DNA of 64,000 nt from Ramlibacter pinisoli (GTDB lineage Bacteria; Pseudomonadota; Gammaproteobacteria; Burkholderiales; Burkholderiaceae_C): contig NZ_WSEL01000009.1 of NCBI RefSeq assembly GCF_009758015.1, positions 868,001 to 932,000 of the forward strand, written 5' to 3'. This document shows, piece by piece, positions 43,920-53,707 of the stretch. A program made the translations under genes and the position numbers. Positions within the stretch are counted from its first letter, which is position 1. Each line of letters begins with the position of its first letter. A model generated the notes under the pieces. It worked only from the letters and a program-made list of their open reading frames with translations, searched no databases and was not told the DNA's origin.

Positions 43920-44561
43920 TCAGCCGGCGTCGATCAGGCCGTGCCGCAGGGCGTAGCGAACCAGGTCGGTCTGGTTCTGCAGTCCCAGCTTGGCCATGCC
44001 GTTGGCCTTGTGGGTGCTGACGGTCTTGACCGACAGGCTGAGCCCGGTCGCGATGTCGGTGACGCTCTCGCCGGCGGCCAGCCGGCGCATGACCTCGAAC
44101 TCGCGGTGCGACAGCGATTCGTGCGGCGCCGCGGCGGCGGCACCGGGCATGGCGCCCAGGGCCAGCTGCTCGGCCACCTCGGCGCTGATGTAGGCGCCGC
44201 CGCCCGCGATCTTGGCCAGCGCCTGCACCAGCTGCGCCGGCGCGCTCTCCTTGGTGAGGTAGCCGCTGGCGCCGGAGCGGATGGCGCGCACCGCGTACTG
44301 CGTCTCCTGGTGCATCGACAGCACCAGGATGCGCAACCGCGGCTTTTCGGCCTTGGCCAGCTTGATCAGCTCCATGCCGCTGCGCCCGGGCATGGACAGG
44401 TCCAGCACCAGCACGTCGAAGTCGAGCTCGCGCACCCGCTGCATGACCTCGGTGCCGTCGGCGGCCTCGCCCACCACCTGCAGCTGCGGCGCGTCCGACA
44501 CGATGCGCTTGAGGCCTTCGCGCACGATGGCGTGGTCGTCGGCGATGACGATGCGGATCAT
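43920..44561 (-). CDS. NarL/FixJ-family response regulator
   Basis: A 213-residue response regulator. The receiver domain has acidic IADDH, phosphoacceptor Asp54 (VLVLDLSMPGR) and Lys in SGYLTKESAP. A LuxR-type DNA-binding helix-turn-helix follows (LSHREFEVMRRLAAGESVTDIATGLSLSVKTVSTHKANGM). It overlaps the end of the sensor kinase gene by four bases, so the two form a pair. Location next to fnr, hemN and cbb3 genes suggests it responds to a respiratory or redox cue. Confidence 0.92.
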   Translation of the reverse strand: MIRIVIADDHAIVREGLKRIVSDAPQLQVVGEAADGTEVMQRVRELDFDVLVLDLSMPGRSGMELIKLAKAEKPRLRILVLSMHQETQYAVRAIRSGASGYLTKESAPAQLVQALAKIAGGGAYISAEVAEQLALGAMPGAAAAAPHESLSHREFEVMRRLAAGESVTDIATGLSLSVKTVSTHKANGMAKLGLQNQTDLVRYALRHGLIDAG

Positions 44562-45619
44562 GCGGCCTCCCGCACGGGAATGCGGGCCTCGACCCGCGTG
44601 CCCTGCCCCGGCACGCTGCGCACCTCCACCCGCCCCTGCAGCAGGTGGGCCCGTTCGCGCAGGCCCACCAGGCCGAGCGAGTTGGGCTTGCGCGGCCCGT
44701 CGGCGGCGAAGCCGACGCCGTCGTCCTCGACCACCAGCACCATCTCGCGGCCCTCGGGGGCGACGCGCACGCGCACCTGCGTGGCCTGCGCGTGCTTGCC
44801 GACGTTGGCCAGTGACTCCTGCACGATGCGGAACACGGCGGTGGCATATGGCTCGTCGAGTTCGAGCGATTCGTCGATGTCCAGCTGGCACGCCACACCG
44901 GTGCGCTGGCTGAAGTTCTGCACCAGCCACTCGACGGCCGGCGCCAGCCCCAGGTCGTCCAGCAGCAGCGGCCGCAGGTCGGCGGCGATGCGGCGGGTGG
45001 CGGCGACGCTGGCGTCCAGCAGGGCGAGCATCTGCGACAGCTTGGCGGTGGCGCCGTCCGGGTCGCTGCGCAGCTGCTCGCGCACCCAGATGGTGTCCAT
45101 CTTCAGCGCGGTGAGCGACTGCGCCAGTTCGTCGTGCAGCTCGCGCGCGATGCGGGTCTTCTCCTGCTCGCGCACGGCGCTGGCCTCGGCGGCGAACAGG
45201 GCCAGCTCCTCGCGGCTGCGCACCCGTTCGGTGACGTCGCGCAGGATCACGGTGTAGAGCTTGCCGGTAGGCGTGTCCAGGTGCGAGATCGAGGCGTCCA
45301 TCGGGAACTCGCGGCCGTCCTTGCGCTGGCCCAGGATCACGGTGCCGTCGCCCATGCGGCGCGAGGTGACGCCGGTCTGGCCGAACCGGCGCACGAATCC
45401 GGCGTGGCCGGCCCGGAAGCGCGTGGGCAGCAGGATCTCGAGCGGCTGGCCCATGGCCTCGGCGGCGGTCCAGCCGAAGATCTTCTCGGCGGCGCGGTTG
45501 TACAGGACGATGTGCTGCTGCTCATCCACCGAGAGGATGGCGTCCATGGCGGAGTCGAGCAGGCCGGCGAGGTGGGCGGCGACGGTGTCGTCGCTCTGGA
45601 AGGTGAACCGGTTCGGCAT
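44558..45619 (-). CDS. PAS-domain sensor histidine kinase, NarX/DegS type
   Basis: A 353-residue cytosolic kinase from the ATG at 45619. One PAS domain covers about residues 12-125 (FGWTAAEAMGQPLEILLPTRF region), followed by a HisKA_3 dimerisation domain with His162 (ARELHDELAQSL) and a HATPase domain with FRIVQESLANVGKHA, VVEDDGVGF and SLGLVGLRERA. No membrane segments are seen, so it probably senses an internal redox signal through the PAS domain. A GTG at 45640 is an alternative start. It overlaps the response-regulator gene. Confidence 0.9.
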   Translation of the reverse strand: MPNRFTFQSDDTVAAHLAGLLDSAMDAILSVDEQQHIVLYNRAAEKIFGWTAAEAMGQPLEILLPTRFRAGHAGFVRRFGQTGVTSRRMGDGTVILGQRKDGREFPMDASISHLDTPTGKLYTVILRDVTERVRSREELALFAAEASAVREQEKTRIARELHDELAQSLTALKMDTIWVREQLRSDPDGATAKLSQMLALLDASVAATRRIAADLRPLLLDDLGLAPAVEWLVQNFSQRTGVACQLDIDESLELDEPYATAVFRIVQESLANVGKHAQATQVRVRVAPEGREMVLVVEDDGVGFAADGPRKPNSLGLVGLRERAHLLQGRVEVRSVPGQGTRVEARIPVREAA

Positions 45620-45649
45620 GTGCTGGAAATTACAGCACACGCGCCTTCG

Positions 45650-45868
45650 TCAGCCGTCGAGTTCGGCCTTGGACAGCTCCAGCAGCGCCGTCACCGCGCT
45701 CGACAGCATGGCGGCGGCCCAGAACAGGAAGAAGGCCGCGGCATGCACCGCCTGCCGCGACCAGCCAAGCTGCTGCCCGAACCATTGCAGCTCGAGCGGG
45801 TCGACCACCGCGAACACCGCCGCCTGCAGCAGGCAGGCGGCCAGGAACGACGGCCAGGCGATGGCCAT
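45650..45868 (-). CDS. Small two-helix membrane protein in the cco cluster
   Basis: A 72-residue protein with two membrane helices (residues about 5-22 and 42-65) separated by ELQWFGQQLGWSRQAVHA. It lies between ccoH and the sensor kinase gene, a position where a short unnamed gene of similar layout is often seen in related bacteria. The ATG at 45868 is preferred because an upstream start at 45922 would overlap the end of ccoH. Function unknown; an oxidase-assembly role is only positional inference. Confidence 0.6.
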   Translation of the reverse strand: MAIAWPSFLAACLLQAAVFAVVDPLELQWFGQQLGWSRQAVHAAAFFLFWAAAMLSSAVTALLELSKAELDG

Positions 45869-45893
45869 CAGCTGGCGGCCCGGGCGGGCGGCC

Positions 45894-46160
45894 TCAGGGT
45901 TGCGCGGTCGGCGTGGCGGCATGGTTGCGAGCCTGGGCGGCCGGCATGAGGGCCCGCTCCTGGGCGAGTTGACGGTTGATCTCGACGCCGCGCCGGTAGT
46001 AGTCCTCCGCCACCACCGGGTCGGCGCCGCGGACGGCGATGCCGAAGGTGACGAACGACGCCACCACCACCACCGCCGGCCCGGCCAGCACCAGCCAGAG
46101 ATAGCCGTGGCGCCACCACGGCCGCGGCGGCGGGCCCTGGAACTCGGGACGATCGTTCAT
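45894..46160 (-). CDS. ccoH: FixH-family cbb3 oxidase assembly protein (CcoH)
   Basis: An 88-residue protein with one membrane helix (residues about 19-41, GYLWLVLAGPAVVVVASFVTFGI) after a Pro/Arg-rich N-terminus, and a periplasmic part with the FixH-typical VAEDYYRRGVEINR. FixH/CcoH helps mature the cbb3 oxidase together with CcoG, CcoI and CcoS. It starts 17 bases after the ccoG stop and ends just before a small membrane-protein gene. Confidence 0.88.
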   Translation of the reverse strand: MNDRPEFQGPPPRPWWRHGYLWLVLAGPAVVVVASFVTFGIAVRGADPVVAEDYYRRGVEINRQLAQERALMPAAQARNHAATPTAQP

Positions 46161-46177
46161 GGATGGCTTCTCCTTCT

Positions 46178-47602
46178 TCAGCGGGGCACGAGGAAGACGG
46201 ACTTCTCGTTCACGTGCACGTCGGCGCCCATCGCCTCGATGCGGAAGTGGATCGGGTGCGAACCGGGCGTCGCCGCGCCGTACGGGATCTGCACCCGCAC
46301 CGGCACCCAGCGCGACTCGGCGGGGCCGATCGCCACCAGCGGCTCGGAAGCGACTTCCAGGCCGGGCAGGCCCTCGGCGGTGATGCGGTAGCGCTGCGAT
46401 TCCTCGGTGGCGTTCATCACCTGCAGCCGGTAGACGTTCTCCAGCCGGCCGCCGGCGACGATGCGCGACAGGGCCGCGCGGTCGCGCACCACGTCGACCT
46501 TGAGCGGCGTGCGCAGCATCAGGCTGGTGGCCAGGCCGATGGTCAGGGCGGCCAGCACGGCGGCATAGACCAGGATGCGCGGGCGCAGCACCTGCTGCAC
46601 GATGCGGTGCTCGGTCCAGCCCTTCTCCAGCGCGTTCTGGGTGGTGAACCGGATCAGGCCGCGCGGGTACTCCATCTTGTCCATGACACTGTCGCAGACG
46701 TCCACGCAGGCGGCGCAGCCGATGCACTCGTACTGCAGGCCCTGGCGGATGTCGATGCCGGTCGGGCAGACCTGCACGCACAGGCCGCAGTCGATGCACG
46801 AGCCCAGGCCCTTGGCGACCAGGTCGTCCTTGCGGCCACGGGTGCCGCGCGGCTCGCCGCGCACCGTGTCGTAGCTGACGATCAGGGTGTCGGCGTCGAA
46901 CATCGCGCTCTGGAAACGGGCGTACGGGCACATGTACTTGCACACCTGCTCGCGCAGGAAGCCCGCGTTGCCGTAGGTGGCCAGGGCGTAGAAGAACACC
47001 CAGAACACTTCCCAGGAGCCCATCCGCGTCTGCAGGAACGCCAACCCCAGCTCGGTGATCGGCGTGAAGTAGCCGACGAAGGTGAAGCCGGTCCACATCG
47101 CGAAGCCGCCCCACAGGACGTGCTTGAAGGTCTTCTTGACCAGCTTCTCGGTGGTGAGCGAGCCGGCGTCGAGCTTGATCCGGTGCGGGCGGTCGCCCTC
47201 CACCTTGCGCTCGATCCACAGGAAGATCTCGGTGTAGACCGTCTGCGGACAGGCGAACCCGCACCACAGCCGCCCGGCCACGGCCGTGAAAAGGAACAGC
47301 GACAGCGCGCTGATCACCAGCAGGCCGGTGAGGTAGATGAAGTCCTGCGGGTACAGCACGTACCCGAAGAGGTAGAACCGGCGCGACGCCAGGTCGAACA
47401 GCACGGCCTGCCGGGTGCCCTGCTCGGTGGCCCAGGGGATCCAGGGCAGGCCGTAGAAGACCAGCTGGGTGGCCCAGACGAACAGCCAGCGCCAGTTGGC
47501 GAAGCGGCCGGTGACGGCCCGCGGATGGATCTTCTTCTGCGCTTCGTACAGCGACTGCGTGTCGTCCGGAACCGGGACGATGGGTATGACCTTGTGGCTC
47601 AT
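46178..47602 (-). CDS. ccoG: cbb3 oxidase accessory ferredoxin-type protein CcoG
   Basis: A 474-residue membrane protein with a 4Fe-4S domain. Helices in the first half include the RLWCGFACPQTVYTEIF and CKYMCPYARFQS Cys-rich turns. Two classic clusters follow: CIDCGLCVQVCPTGIDIRQ and CIGCAACVDVCDSVMDKM. The C-terminal periplasmic domain is Ig-like. CcoG (RdxA/FixG) reduces copper for the CuB site of cbb3 oxidase. The ATG at 47602 has a GGGGGTG site. A 346-base repeat-rich gap separates it from ccoP. Confidence 0.94.
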   Translation of the reverse strand: MSHKVIPIVPVPDDTQSLYEAQKKIHPRAVTGRFANWRWLFVWATQLVFYGLPWIPWATEQGTRQAVLFDLASRRFYLFGYVLYPQDFIYLTGLLVISALSLFLFTAVAGRLWCGFACPQTVYTEIFLWIERKVEGDRPHRIKLDAGSLTTEKLVKKTFKHVLWGGFAMWTGFTFVGYFTPITELGLAFLQTRMGSWEVFWVFFYALATYGNAGFLREQVCKYMCPYARFQSAMFDADTLIVSYDTVRGEPRGTRGRKDDLVAKGLGSCIDCGLCVQVCPTGIDIRQGLQYECIGCAACVDVCDSVMDKMEYPRGLIRFTTQNALEKGWTEHRIVQQVLRPRILVYAAVLAALTIGLATSLMLRTPLKVDVVRDRAALSRIVAGGRLENVYRLQVMNATEESQRYRITAEGLPGLEVASEPLVAIGPAESRWVPVRVQIPYGAATPGSHPIHFRIEAMGADVHVNEKSVFLVPR

Positions 47603-47706
47603 GACACCCCCATGGTGCCGCTGCAACGGCCGCGTGGTCTTGCGCTAGATCAGATGCGGGCCAATCCGGTGCCGGCCGGGCTTGGCCGGGGCGTCGTCCA
47701 GGACTG

Positions 47707-47746
47707 GCTAAGCTGTCTGGCCGAGCCAGGCTGAGCTGTCTGGCCG
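47707..47746. repeat. Imperfect direct repeat, period 23 bp
   Basis: Two copies of GGCT(A/G)AGCTGTCTGGCC at 47707-47723 and 47730-47746, 16 of 17 bases identical. They lie in the gap between ccoP and ccoG, just upstream of the ccoG start and next to the palindromic element. Confidence 0.6.
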
Positions 47747-47770
47747 GGGCCTGGCCCACCGGAAGTCGTC

Positions 47771-47864
47771 ATGCCGGGCTTGACCCGGCATCCATGCCCG
47801 GCGCCCGGACCACCGCCGGCGGTGCGCGAGGGCCCGGGGATGGATTGCGGGTCGAGCCCGCAAT
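47771..47864. repeat. Paired-palindrome intergenic repeat
   Basis: Two related palindromes, atgccggg-cttga-cccggcat (47771-47791) and attgcggg-tcgag-cccgcaat (47844-47864), flanked by gtc and gac ends, form a larger inverted structure of the kind dispersed between genes in many alpha- and betaproteobacteria. A third, decayed copy seems to follow at 47880-47930. Confidence 0.7.
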
Positions 47865-47948
47865 GACGAGCATCTGGGTCGATCCCGCCATGACGCGCAT
47901 CCGGGTCAGGCCCCCCGTGACGGCGATGGCCGCCGCGACGCCCCCCGC

Positions 47949-48866
47949 TCAGGGCTTGGTCCCCGGCGGCCTGTTCGACAGCCCCCAGACGTACGACGCC
48001 AGCACGTGGATCTGGGCGTCGGTCAGCTTGCCGGCCTGGGCCGGCATGACGTTGGTTTTGCCGTTGTTGATCATGGCCACGATGGCCTGCTCGCCCCAGC
48101 CGTGCAGCCAGACGTCGTCGGTGAGGTTGGGCGCGCCCAGGGCCGCGTTGCCCTTGCCGTCCATGCCGTGGCAGGCGGCGCAGGCCGTGAATTTCGACTT
48201 GCCGAGCTGGGCCCGCACCGAGTCGTGCGGGCTGTTGGACAGCGACAGCACGTAGTGGGCGACGTTCCGCACGTCGTCGGCCGAACCGACTGCCGCCGCC
48301 ATCGGGGGCATGGCGCCCTGGCGGCCGCCCTTGATGGTCTCGGCGATCTTCTGCGGCGAGCCGCCGTGCAGCCAGTCGCCGTCGGCCAGGTTGGGGAAGC
48401 CCTTGCTGCCGCGCGCGTCCGAGCCGTGGCACTGGGCGCAGTTGTTCATGAACAGGCGCTCGCCGATGGCCATCGCCTGGGGGTCGCCGGCCACCTCTTC
48501 CGGCTTGCGGGCGGTGAACTGCGCGTACAGCGGCGCCAGCTCGCGGTTGCTGCGGTCGACTTCCGCCTCGTATTCGGCCCGGGAGCTCCAGCCCAGCTCG
48601 CCCTGGTAGGAGCCCAGGCCCGGGTAGGCCACCAGGTACCCGAAGGAGAAGACGATGGTGGCGACGAACAGCCACATCCACCAGCGCGGCATCGGGTTGT
48701 TCCCCTCGCGGATGTCCTCGTCGAAGACGTGGCCGGTGGTGTTGTCGTCGGCGCCGACGATCTTCTTGCGCGCCGTGAGCCACAGCAGAATGAGGCAGGC
48801 GAGGATGCTCGCCACGGTCATGCCGGCCACGTAGAGCGACCAGGACGGAGTGATGAAGTCGCTCAT
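47949..48866 (-). CDS. ccoP: cbb3-type cytochrome c oxidase, diheme subunit III (CcoP)
   Basis: A 305-residue membrane-anchored cytochrome with one or two N-terminal helices and two c-type haem motifs, CAQCH (middle) and CAACH (C-terminal third). Axial methionines are likely in GAMPPMAA and NVMPAQAGKL. CcoP carries electrons from soluble cytochromes to the catalytic subunit. It starts five bases before the ccoQ stop, in the order ccoN-O-Q-P on the minus strand. The gap after it to ccoG is unusually long. Confidence 0.95.
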   Translation of the reverse strand: MSDFITPSWSLYVAGMTVASILACLILLWLTARKKIVGADDNTTGHVFDEDIREGNNPMPRWWMWLFVATIVFSFGYLVAYPGLGSYQGELGWSSRAEYEAEVDRSNRELAPLYAQFTARKPEEVAGDPQAMAIGERLFMNNCAQCHGSDARGSKGFPNLADGDWLHGGSPQKIAETIKGGRQGAMPPMAAAVGSADDVRNVAHYVLSLSNSPHDSVRAQLGKSKFTACAACHGMDGKGNAALGAPNLTDDVWLHGWGEQAIVAMINNGKTNVMPAQAGKLTDAQIHVLASYVWGLSNRPPGTKP

Positions 48867-48870
48867 GGCG

Positions 48871-49011
48871 CTACTCCGCGTCCTGGAACGGAAGGCGGGC
48901 CGCCTCCTCGAAGCGGTCCCGGTTGCGGCGCATCCAGGCCCAGCCGAAGATGCCGATGAAGGTGGCGAACGAGGCCAGCGTGGCCACGATGCGCAGGGTG
49001 GTGATGTCCAT
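48871..49011 (-). CDS. ccoQ: cbb3-type cytochrome c oxidase small subunit (CcoQ)
   Basis: A 46-residue protein: one membrane helix (IVATLASFATFIGIFGWAWM) followed by a basic-acidic tail (RRNRDRFEEAARLPFQDAE), the CcoQ/FixQ pattern. The frame starts at the ATG at 49011 and stops at the TAG at 48871. CcoQ stabilises the core complex. It is encoded between ccoO and ccoP as in other species and is too short to be found by a simple length cut. Confidence 0.85.
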   Translation of the reverse strand: MDITTLRIVATLASFATFIGIFGWAWMRRNRDRFEEAARLPFQDAE

Positions 49012-49071
49012 GGTGGGGTCCCTGTTCAGCGGGGGACGCGGCAGGTGCTGCGCACCCGGCCGGTCCCGGTG

Positions 49072-49701
49072 TCACTTGAGCGCCAGGCCCAGGGCCTGCA
49101 GGAAGGCGATGAGGGCATCGGCCTCGGTCTTGCCCTTGAGCTGGGCGGCGCCGTCGGCGATCTCCTGGTCGGTGTAGGGCACGCCCACGGCCCGCAGGGC
49201 CTTCATGTGGGTGCCGATGGATGCGGCGTCGGCCGGGGTCTTCTCCAGCCACGGGTAGGCCGGCATGTTGGACTCGGGCACCACGTCACGCGGGTTGTTC
49301 AGGTGGATGCGGTGCCACTCGTCGCTGTACTTGCCGCCCACGCGGTGCAGGTCGGGGCCGGTGCGTTTGCTGCCCCACTGGAACGGGTGGTCGTAGACAA
49401 ATTCGCCGGCCACCGAGTAGTGGCCGTAGCGCAGCGTCTCGGCGCGGAACGGCCGGATCATCTGCGAGTGGCAGGTGAAGCAGCCCTCGCGCACGTAGAT
49501 GTCGCGGCCGGCCAGCTGCAGCGCGGTGTAGGGCTTGACGCCGTTCACCGGCTCGGTGGTCGACTTCTGGAAGAACAGCGGCACGATCTCCACCAGGCCG
49601 CCGACGGCGACGACCAGCAGGATCAGCACGATCATGAGGAAATTGCTGGTCTCGACCTTCTCGTGGGTGAAACCGGCGGCGGGTGTGGCGTTGTGGCTCA
49701 T
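49072..49701 (-). CDS. ccoO: cbb3-type cytochrome c oxidase, monoheme subunit II (CcoO)
   Basis: A 209-residue protein with one N-terminal membrane helix ([23 protein letters not shown], residues about 21-43) and one c-type haem motif, CFTCH, in [16 protein letters not shown]. The axial Met is probably in [13 protein letters not shown]. It passes electrons to the CcoN catalytic site. It is 19 bases downstream of ccoN and followed by ccoQ after 60 bases. Confidence 0.95.
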   Translation of the reverse strand: MSHNATPAAGFTHEKVETSNFLMIVLILLVVAVGGLVEIVPLFFQKSTTEPVNGVKPYTALQLAGRDIYVREGCFTCHSQMIRPFRAETLRYGHYSVAGEFVYDHPFQWGSKRTGPDLHRVGGKYSDEWHRIHLNNPRDVVPESNMPAYPWLEKTPADAASIGTHMKALRAVGVPYTDQEIADGAAQLKGKTEADALIAFLQALGLALK

Positions 49702-49720
49702 GGGGCTTGCAGCTTTCGGA

Positions 49721-51160
49721 TCAGGCGGCGGCGCCAGTGGTGGCAGCCGGCACGTGGAAGCGGACGGCGCGGCCGTTGGCGACGGTCATCCAGGTGTTCC
49801 AGGCCATCACCACCATGCCGGCCAGGTACAGCAGGCCGCCCAGGAAGCGCACCACGTAGAAGGGATACGTGGCCTTGACCGCCTCGACGAAGGTGTAGGT
49901 CAGCGTGCCGTCGGCATTGACGGCGCGCCACATCAGGCCCTGCATCACGCCGGCGATCCACATGGCGGCGATGTACAGCACGATGCCGATGGTGGAGATC
50001 CAGAAGTGCAGCTCGATGGCCGGCACCGAATGCATGGCCTTGCGGCCGAACAGGCGCGGGATCAGGAAATACAGGCAGCCCATGGAGATCAGGCCGACCC
50101 AGCCGAGCGCGCCGGCATGCACGTGGCCCACCGTCCAGTCGGTGTAGTGCGACAGCGCATTGACGGTCTTGATCGACATCATCGGCCCCTCGAAAGTGGC
50201 CATGCCGTAGAACGACAGCGCGACGATCATGAAGCGCAGCACGGGGTCGTCGCGCAGCTTGTGCCAGGCGCCCGACAGGGTCATCACGCCGTTGATCATC
50301 CCGCCCCAGCTGGGCGCCAGCAGGATCAGCGAGAACAGCATGCCGACCGACTGGGTCCAGTCCGGCAGCGCGGTGTAGTGCAGGTGGTGGGGGCCCGCCC
50401 ACATGTAGGTGAAGATCAGGGCCCAGAAATGCACGATCGACAGCCGGTAGCTGTAGACCGGCCGCTCGGCCTGCTTCGGGATGAAGTAGTACATCATCCC
50501 CAGGAAGCCGGCGGTGAGGAAGAAGCCGACCGCGTTGTGGCCGTACCACCACTGGACCATCGCGTCCTGGACGCCGGCGTACGCCGAGTACGACTTCATC
50601 CAGCCGGCCGGAATCTCGGCGCTCTGGACGATGTGCAGGATGGCCACGGTGAGGATGAACGAGCCGTAGAACCAGTTGGCCACGTAGATGTGCCGCACCT
50701 TGCGCGTGCCCACCGTGCCGAAGAACACGACCGCGTACGACACCCACACCGCCGCGATCAGGATGTCGATCGGCCACTCGAGTTCGGCGTACTCCTTGCC
50801 CGAGGTGTAGCCCAGCGGCAGGCTGATGGCAGCGGCGACGATCACCGCCTGCCAGCCCCAGAATGTGAACGAGGCCAGCTTCGGCATGAACAGCGGGACC
50901 TGGGAGGTGCGCTGCACGCACCAGTAGCTGGTGGCGAACAGCGCGCAGCCGCCGAATGCGAAGATCACCGCATTGGTGTGCAGCGGTCGCAGGCGGCCAT
51001 AGCTGAGCCAGGGGATGCCGAAGTTCAGTTCCGGCCAGGCCAGCTGGGCCGCGATGAACACGCCGACCAGCATGCCCACCACGCCCCAGACGACGGCCAT
51101 CAGCGTGAACTGCCGCACCACGGTGTCGTGGTAGGGGACTGGAGGAGTTTGCTCGTTCAT
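49721..51160 (-). CDS. ccoN: cbb3-type cytochrome c oxidase catalytic subunit I (CcoN)
   Basis: A 479-residue haem-copper oxidase subunit with twelve helices. Haem and CuB ligand histidines are visible in [44 protein letters not shown] and [19 protein letters not shown]. It reduces oxygen with high affinity at low oxygen tension. The start at 51160 is a good match to the family N-terminus ([18 protein letters not shown]). A perfect FNR box lies 55-68 bases upstream, overlapping the end of ccoS. Confidence 0.96.
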   Translation of the reverse strand: MNEQTPPVPYHDTVVRQFTLMAVVWGVVGMLVGVFIAAQLAWPELNFGIPWLSYGRLRPLHTNAVIFAFGGCALFATSYWCVQRTSQVPLFMPKLASFTFWGWQAVIVAAAISLPLGYTSGKEYAELEWPIDILIAAVWVSYAVVFFGTVGTRKVRHIYVANWFYGSFILTVAILHIVQSAEIPAGWMKSYSAYAGVQDAMVQWWYGHNAVGFFLTAGFLGMMYYFIPKQAERPVYSYRLSIVHFWALIFTYMWAGPHHLHYTALPDWTQSVGMLFSLILLAPSWGGMINGVMTLSGAWHKLRDDPVLRFMIVALSFYGMATFEGPMMSIKTVNALSHYTDWTVGHVHAGALGWVGLISMGCLYFLIPRLFGRKAMHSVPAIELHFWISTIGIVLYIAAMWIAGVMQGLMWRAVNADGTLTYTFVEAVKATYPFYVVRFLGGLLYLAGMVVMAWNTWMTVANGRAVRFHVPAATTGAAA

Positions 51161-51214
51161 CGGGATTGCCTTGAGGTGACGCGCGCAGTTTCCAGCCGCT
51201 GCGCGACAGCGGGC

Positions 51215-51228
51215 TTGATGAACATCAA
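51215..51228 (-). promoter_or_regulatory. FNR box of the ccoNOQP operon
   Basis: TTGATGAACATCAA fits the FNR consensus TTGAT-N4-ATCAA exactly. Its centre is 41.5 bases upstream of position 51180, which would leave a 20-base leader before ccoN. It overlaps the ccoS stop codon (51225-51227), so the cco operon probably has its own promoter within the ccoI-ccoS tail. Confidence 0.85.
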
Positions 51229-51362
51229 TCCGTGTCGAGAATGCGCTGCCCTTCGGCCTCGATGCCGTCGAACTGGCCACGCCACACGGCCCAGCCGAGC
51301 GCGCCCAGGATGAGCAGGCCGAGGCCGACCGACAGCGGGATGAGGAGGAAGAGGATGTCCAT
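51225..51362 (-). CDS. ccoS: cbb3 oxidase maturation protein CcoS
   Basis: A 45-residue protein with one membrane helix ([25 protein letters not shown]) and a tail with the CcoS-type [13 protein letters not shown]. It starts at the ATG at 51362 and its stop lies within the FNR box of ccoN. CcoS is needed for haem and copper insertion into the oxidase. It follows ccoI after 15 bases, as in other cco clusters. It is too short for a simple length cut. Confidence 0.82.
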   Translation of the reverse strand: MDILFLLIPLSVGLGLLILGALGWAVWRGQFDGIEAEGQRILDTD

Positions 51363-51377
51363 GGCGCGACGGGGTGT

Positions 51378-53672
51378 TCAGGTGGACGCGCGGACGACGC
51401 CGGGCGCCGGATCGGGCATGGTCGCCAGCCGCGCGGCGTTGGCGACCACCAGCAGCGAGCTGCACGCCATGCCCAGGCCAGCCGCCCAGGGCGGCATCCA
51501 GCCGACCAGTGCCAGCGGCACGCAGACCGCGTTGTAGCCCGCGGCCCAGGCCAGGTTCTGGCGCACGATGCGCTGCGTGCGGCGCGCCAGGGCCAGCACC
51601 TGCGGCACGGCGGTGAGCTGGCCGCCCGCCACGATGACGTCGGCCTTGGCCTGCGCCAGCGGGGCGCCACTGCCCATCGCGAACGACAGGTCGGCCCGGG
51701 CCAGCACCGGGCCGTCGTTCAGCCCGTCACCGACCATGGCCACCCGATGTCCCTGCTGCTGGCGCAGGGCCAGGACCTCGAGCTTGTCGGCGGGCGACTG
51801 GCCGCCGCGGCTCCAGGCGATGCCGGCGCGGGCCGCCAGCCGGTCGACCGCCGCCGGCTTGTCGCCCGACAGCAGCTGCACGCGCAGCCCGCACCGCTGC
51901 AGGGCCTGGATCGACCCGGCAGCATCGTCGCGCAGCTGCTCGGCGAGCGTGAACGCAGCCAGCCAGCCGTGCTCGTCGGCCAGCACCACATGCGACCCCT
52001 CGGCCCCGTTGTCGGGCACGCCGAACCAGGCGGCGGACCCCAGGCGCAGCCGCTTGGCGCGCCCCCCCAGGGACACGGTGCCCTCCAGGCCCTGCCCGGC
52101 CGTCTCTTGCACGTCCAGCGCCGCCCGGCCGCCGGCGCCCGCGGCGGCCACCAGTGCACGCGAGGCCGGGTGCAGCGAGTGCCGGGCCAGCGCGGCGGCC
52201 GCCTGCACAGCGGAGTCGCGGTCGAGCGGGGGCCGCGCGTGGACAGCGGCGACCACGATGCGGTCCTGCGTCAGCGTGCCGGTCTTGTCGAACACCACGG
52301 TGTCGACCGTGGCGGCGGTCTCCAGCGCCTCCAGGCGGCGCAGCACGATGCCGCGCCGCGCCAGGGCCCCGGCGGCGGCGAGCGTGGCCGCCGGCGTGGC
52401 CAGCGACAGCGCACAGGGGCAGGTGACGATCAGGACCGCGACGGCGATGCCCAGGGCGTGGCCGGCGCCGGACGGCCACCACCACCAGCCGGCCAGGGCG
52501 GCGGCCGCCAGCACGGCCACCAGGAAGGGGCCGGCGATGCGGTCGGCCAGCTGCGCCAGCCGCGGCTTGTCGACCGCGGCGCGCTCCATCAGGGCGACGA
52601 TGGCTGCGTACCGCGTGTCGTCGCCGACCCGCTGCACCCGCACCAGCAGGGAAGAGGCCAGGTTGTGGCTGCCTGCGATGACGGCGTCGCCGGGCCCGCG
52701 CGGCAGCGGGTGCGACTCGCCCGTGAGCAGCGCCTCGTCGACCTGCCCGCGGCCCTCCAGCACCTCGCCGTCGGCCGGGAACGCCTCGCCGGGCAGTACC
52801 CGGATGACGTCGCCGGGCCGCAGCCGCCGCACCGCGACCGGCTCGAAGCTGCCGTCGTCGCGGCGCCGCTCGACCCGCGCCGGCAGCCGCCGCATCAGCG
52901 CCTCCAGCGAGCCCGCGGTGCGGTCGCGCAGCCGGCGCTCCAGCAGCCGGCCCGACAGCAGGAAGAACACGAACATGGTCACCGAGTCGTACCAGACCTC
53001 GGCGCCCAGGGGGCCGCCCGGATCGAGCGTGGCGACCGTGCTGGCGCCAAAGGCGATCAGGATGCCGATGGCCACCGGCACGTCCATGCCGATGCGCGCA
53101 TGGGCCAGGTCGCGCAGCGCCGAGGCGAAGAACGGCCGGCAGGAGAACAGCACCACCGGCAGCGTGAGCATCCAGCAGGCCCAGCGCAGCAGCGCCTGGA
53201 TGTCCGGCGTGATGTCGCCCGGCCCGGCGATGTACGACGGGTAGGCGTACATCATCACCTGCATCATGCAGAAGCCGGCCACCAGCCAGCGCCACAGCAG
53301 CACCCGCTGCTCGCGACGCCGGACGCCGGCCGCGAGCTGGTCGCCGGCCGGCAGGCCGCGGTAGCCGGCCCGCTCCAGCGCCTGCCACCAGCTGGAGGGA
53401 CGGCCGAGCTGCGGCGACCAGACCACCCGCGCCGTGGCCGCGCTGCCGTTCACCTGGACCGCATCGACGCCCGGCAGCGACCCCAGCGCCCGCTCGACGG
53501 CGAGCGTGCAGGCGGCGCAGTGCATGCCCTCGACCGCCAGGTACGACTCCCACACGCCGTCGCGGCCGCGGACCGGGCGGCTGAACTCCTCCCAGGCCGG
53601 CTGCTCGTCGAGCGCCGACCAGTCGGCAGCGGGACTGCCCGGCAACGGCAGGGAAACGGAAGCGGGACCCAT
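51378..53672 (-). CDS. ccoI: Copper-transporting P1B-type ATPase for cbb3 assembly (CcoI/FixI)
   Basis: A 764-residue P-type ATPase. A metal-binding domain near residue 50 contains [14 protein letters not shown]. The membrane CPC motif lies in [15 protein letters not shown], the phosphorylation site is [10 protein letters not shown] and the hinge is [24 protein letters not shown]. CcoI supplies copper for the CuB site. The ATG at 53672 is preferred over one at 53699, since a site 36-49 bases upstream looks like an FNR box. It heads the ccoI-ccoS pair upstream of ccoNOQP. Confidence 0.94.
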   Translation of the reverse strand: MGPASVSLPLPGSPAADWSALDEQPAWEEFSRPVRGRDGVWESYLAVEGMHCAACTLAVERALGSLPGVDAVQVNGSAATARVVWSPQLGRPSSWWQALERAGYRGLPAGDQLAAGVRRREQRVLLWRWLVAGFCMMQVMMYAYPSYIAGPGDITPDIQALLRWACWMLTLPVVLFSCRPFFASALRDLAHARIGMDVPVAIGILIAFGASTVATLDPGGPLGAEVWYDSVTMFVFFLLSGRLLERRLRDRTAGSLEALMRRLPARVERRRDDGSFEPVAVRRLRPGDVIRVLPGEAFPADGEVLEGRGQVDEALLTGESHPLPRGPGDAVIAGSHNLASSLLVRVQRVGDDTRYAAIVALMERAAVDKPRLAQLADRIAGPFLVAVLAAAALAGWWWWPSGAGHALGIAVAVLIVTCPCALSLATPAATLAAAGALARRGIVLRRLEALETAATVDTVVFDKTGTLTQDRIVVAAVHARPPLDRDSAVQAAAALARHSLHPASRALVAAAGAGGRAALDVQETAGQGLEGTVSLGGRAKRLRLGSAAWFGVPDNGAEGSHVVLADEHGWLAAFTLAEQLRDDAAGSIQALQRCGLRVQLLSGDKPAAVDRLAARAGIAWSRGGQSPADKLEVLALRQQQGHRVAMVGDGLNDGPVLARADLSFAMGSGAPLAQAKADVIVAGGQLTAVPQVLALARRTQRIVRQNLAWAAGYNAVCVPLALVGWMPPWAAGLGMACSSLLVVANAARLATMPDPAPGVVRAST

Positions 53673-53707
53673 GGCGCCGAGGGTACGGCGCCGCTCCAAA
53701 GGCCGGG

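Larger units (their letters stand above)
47603..47948. other. 346-base non-coding gap between ccoP and ccoG with repeats
   Basis: No gene is seen. It contains the 47707-47746 direct repeat and the 47771-47864 palindromic element, plus a decayed further palindrome toward 47930. Since ccoP and ccoG are usually close, the repeats probably entered or expanded here. Confidence 0.6.
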
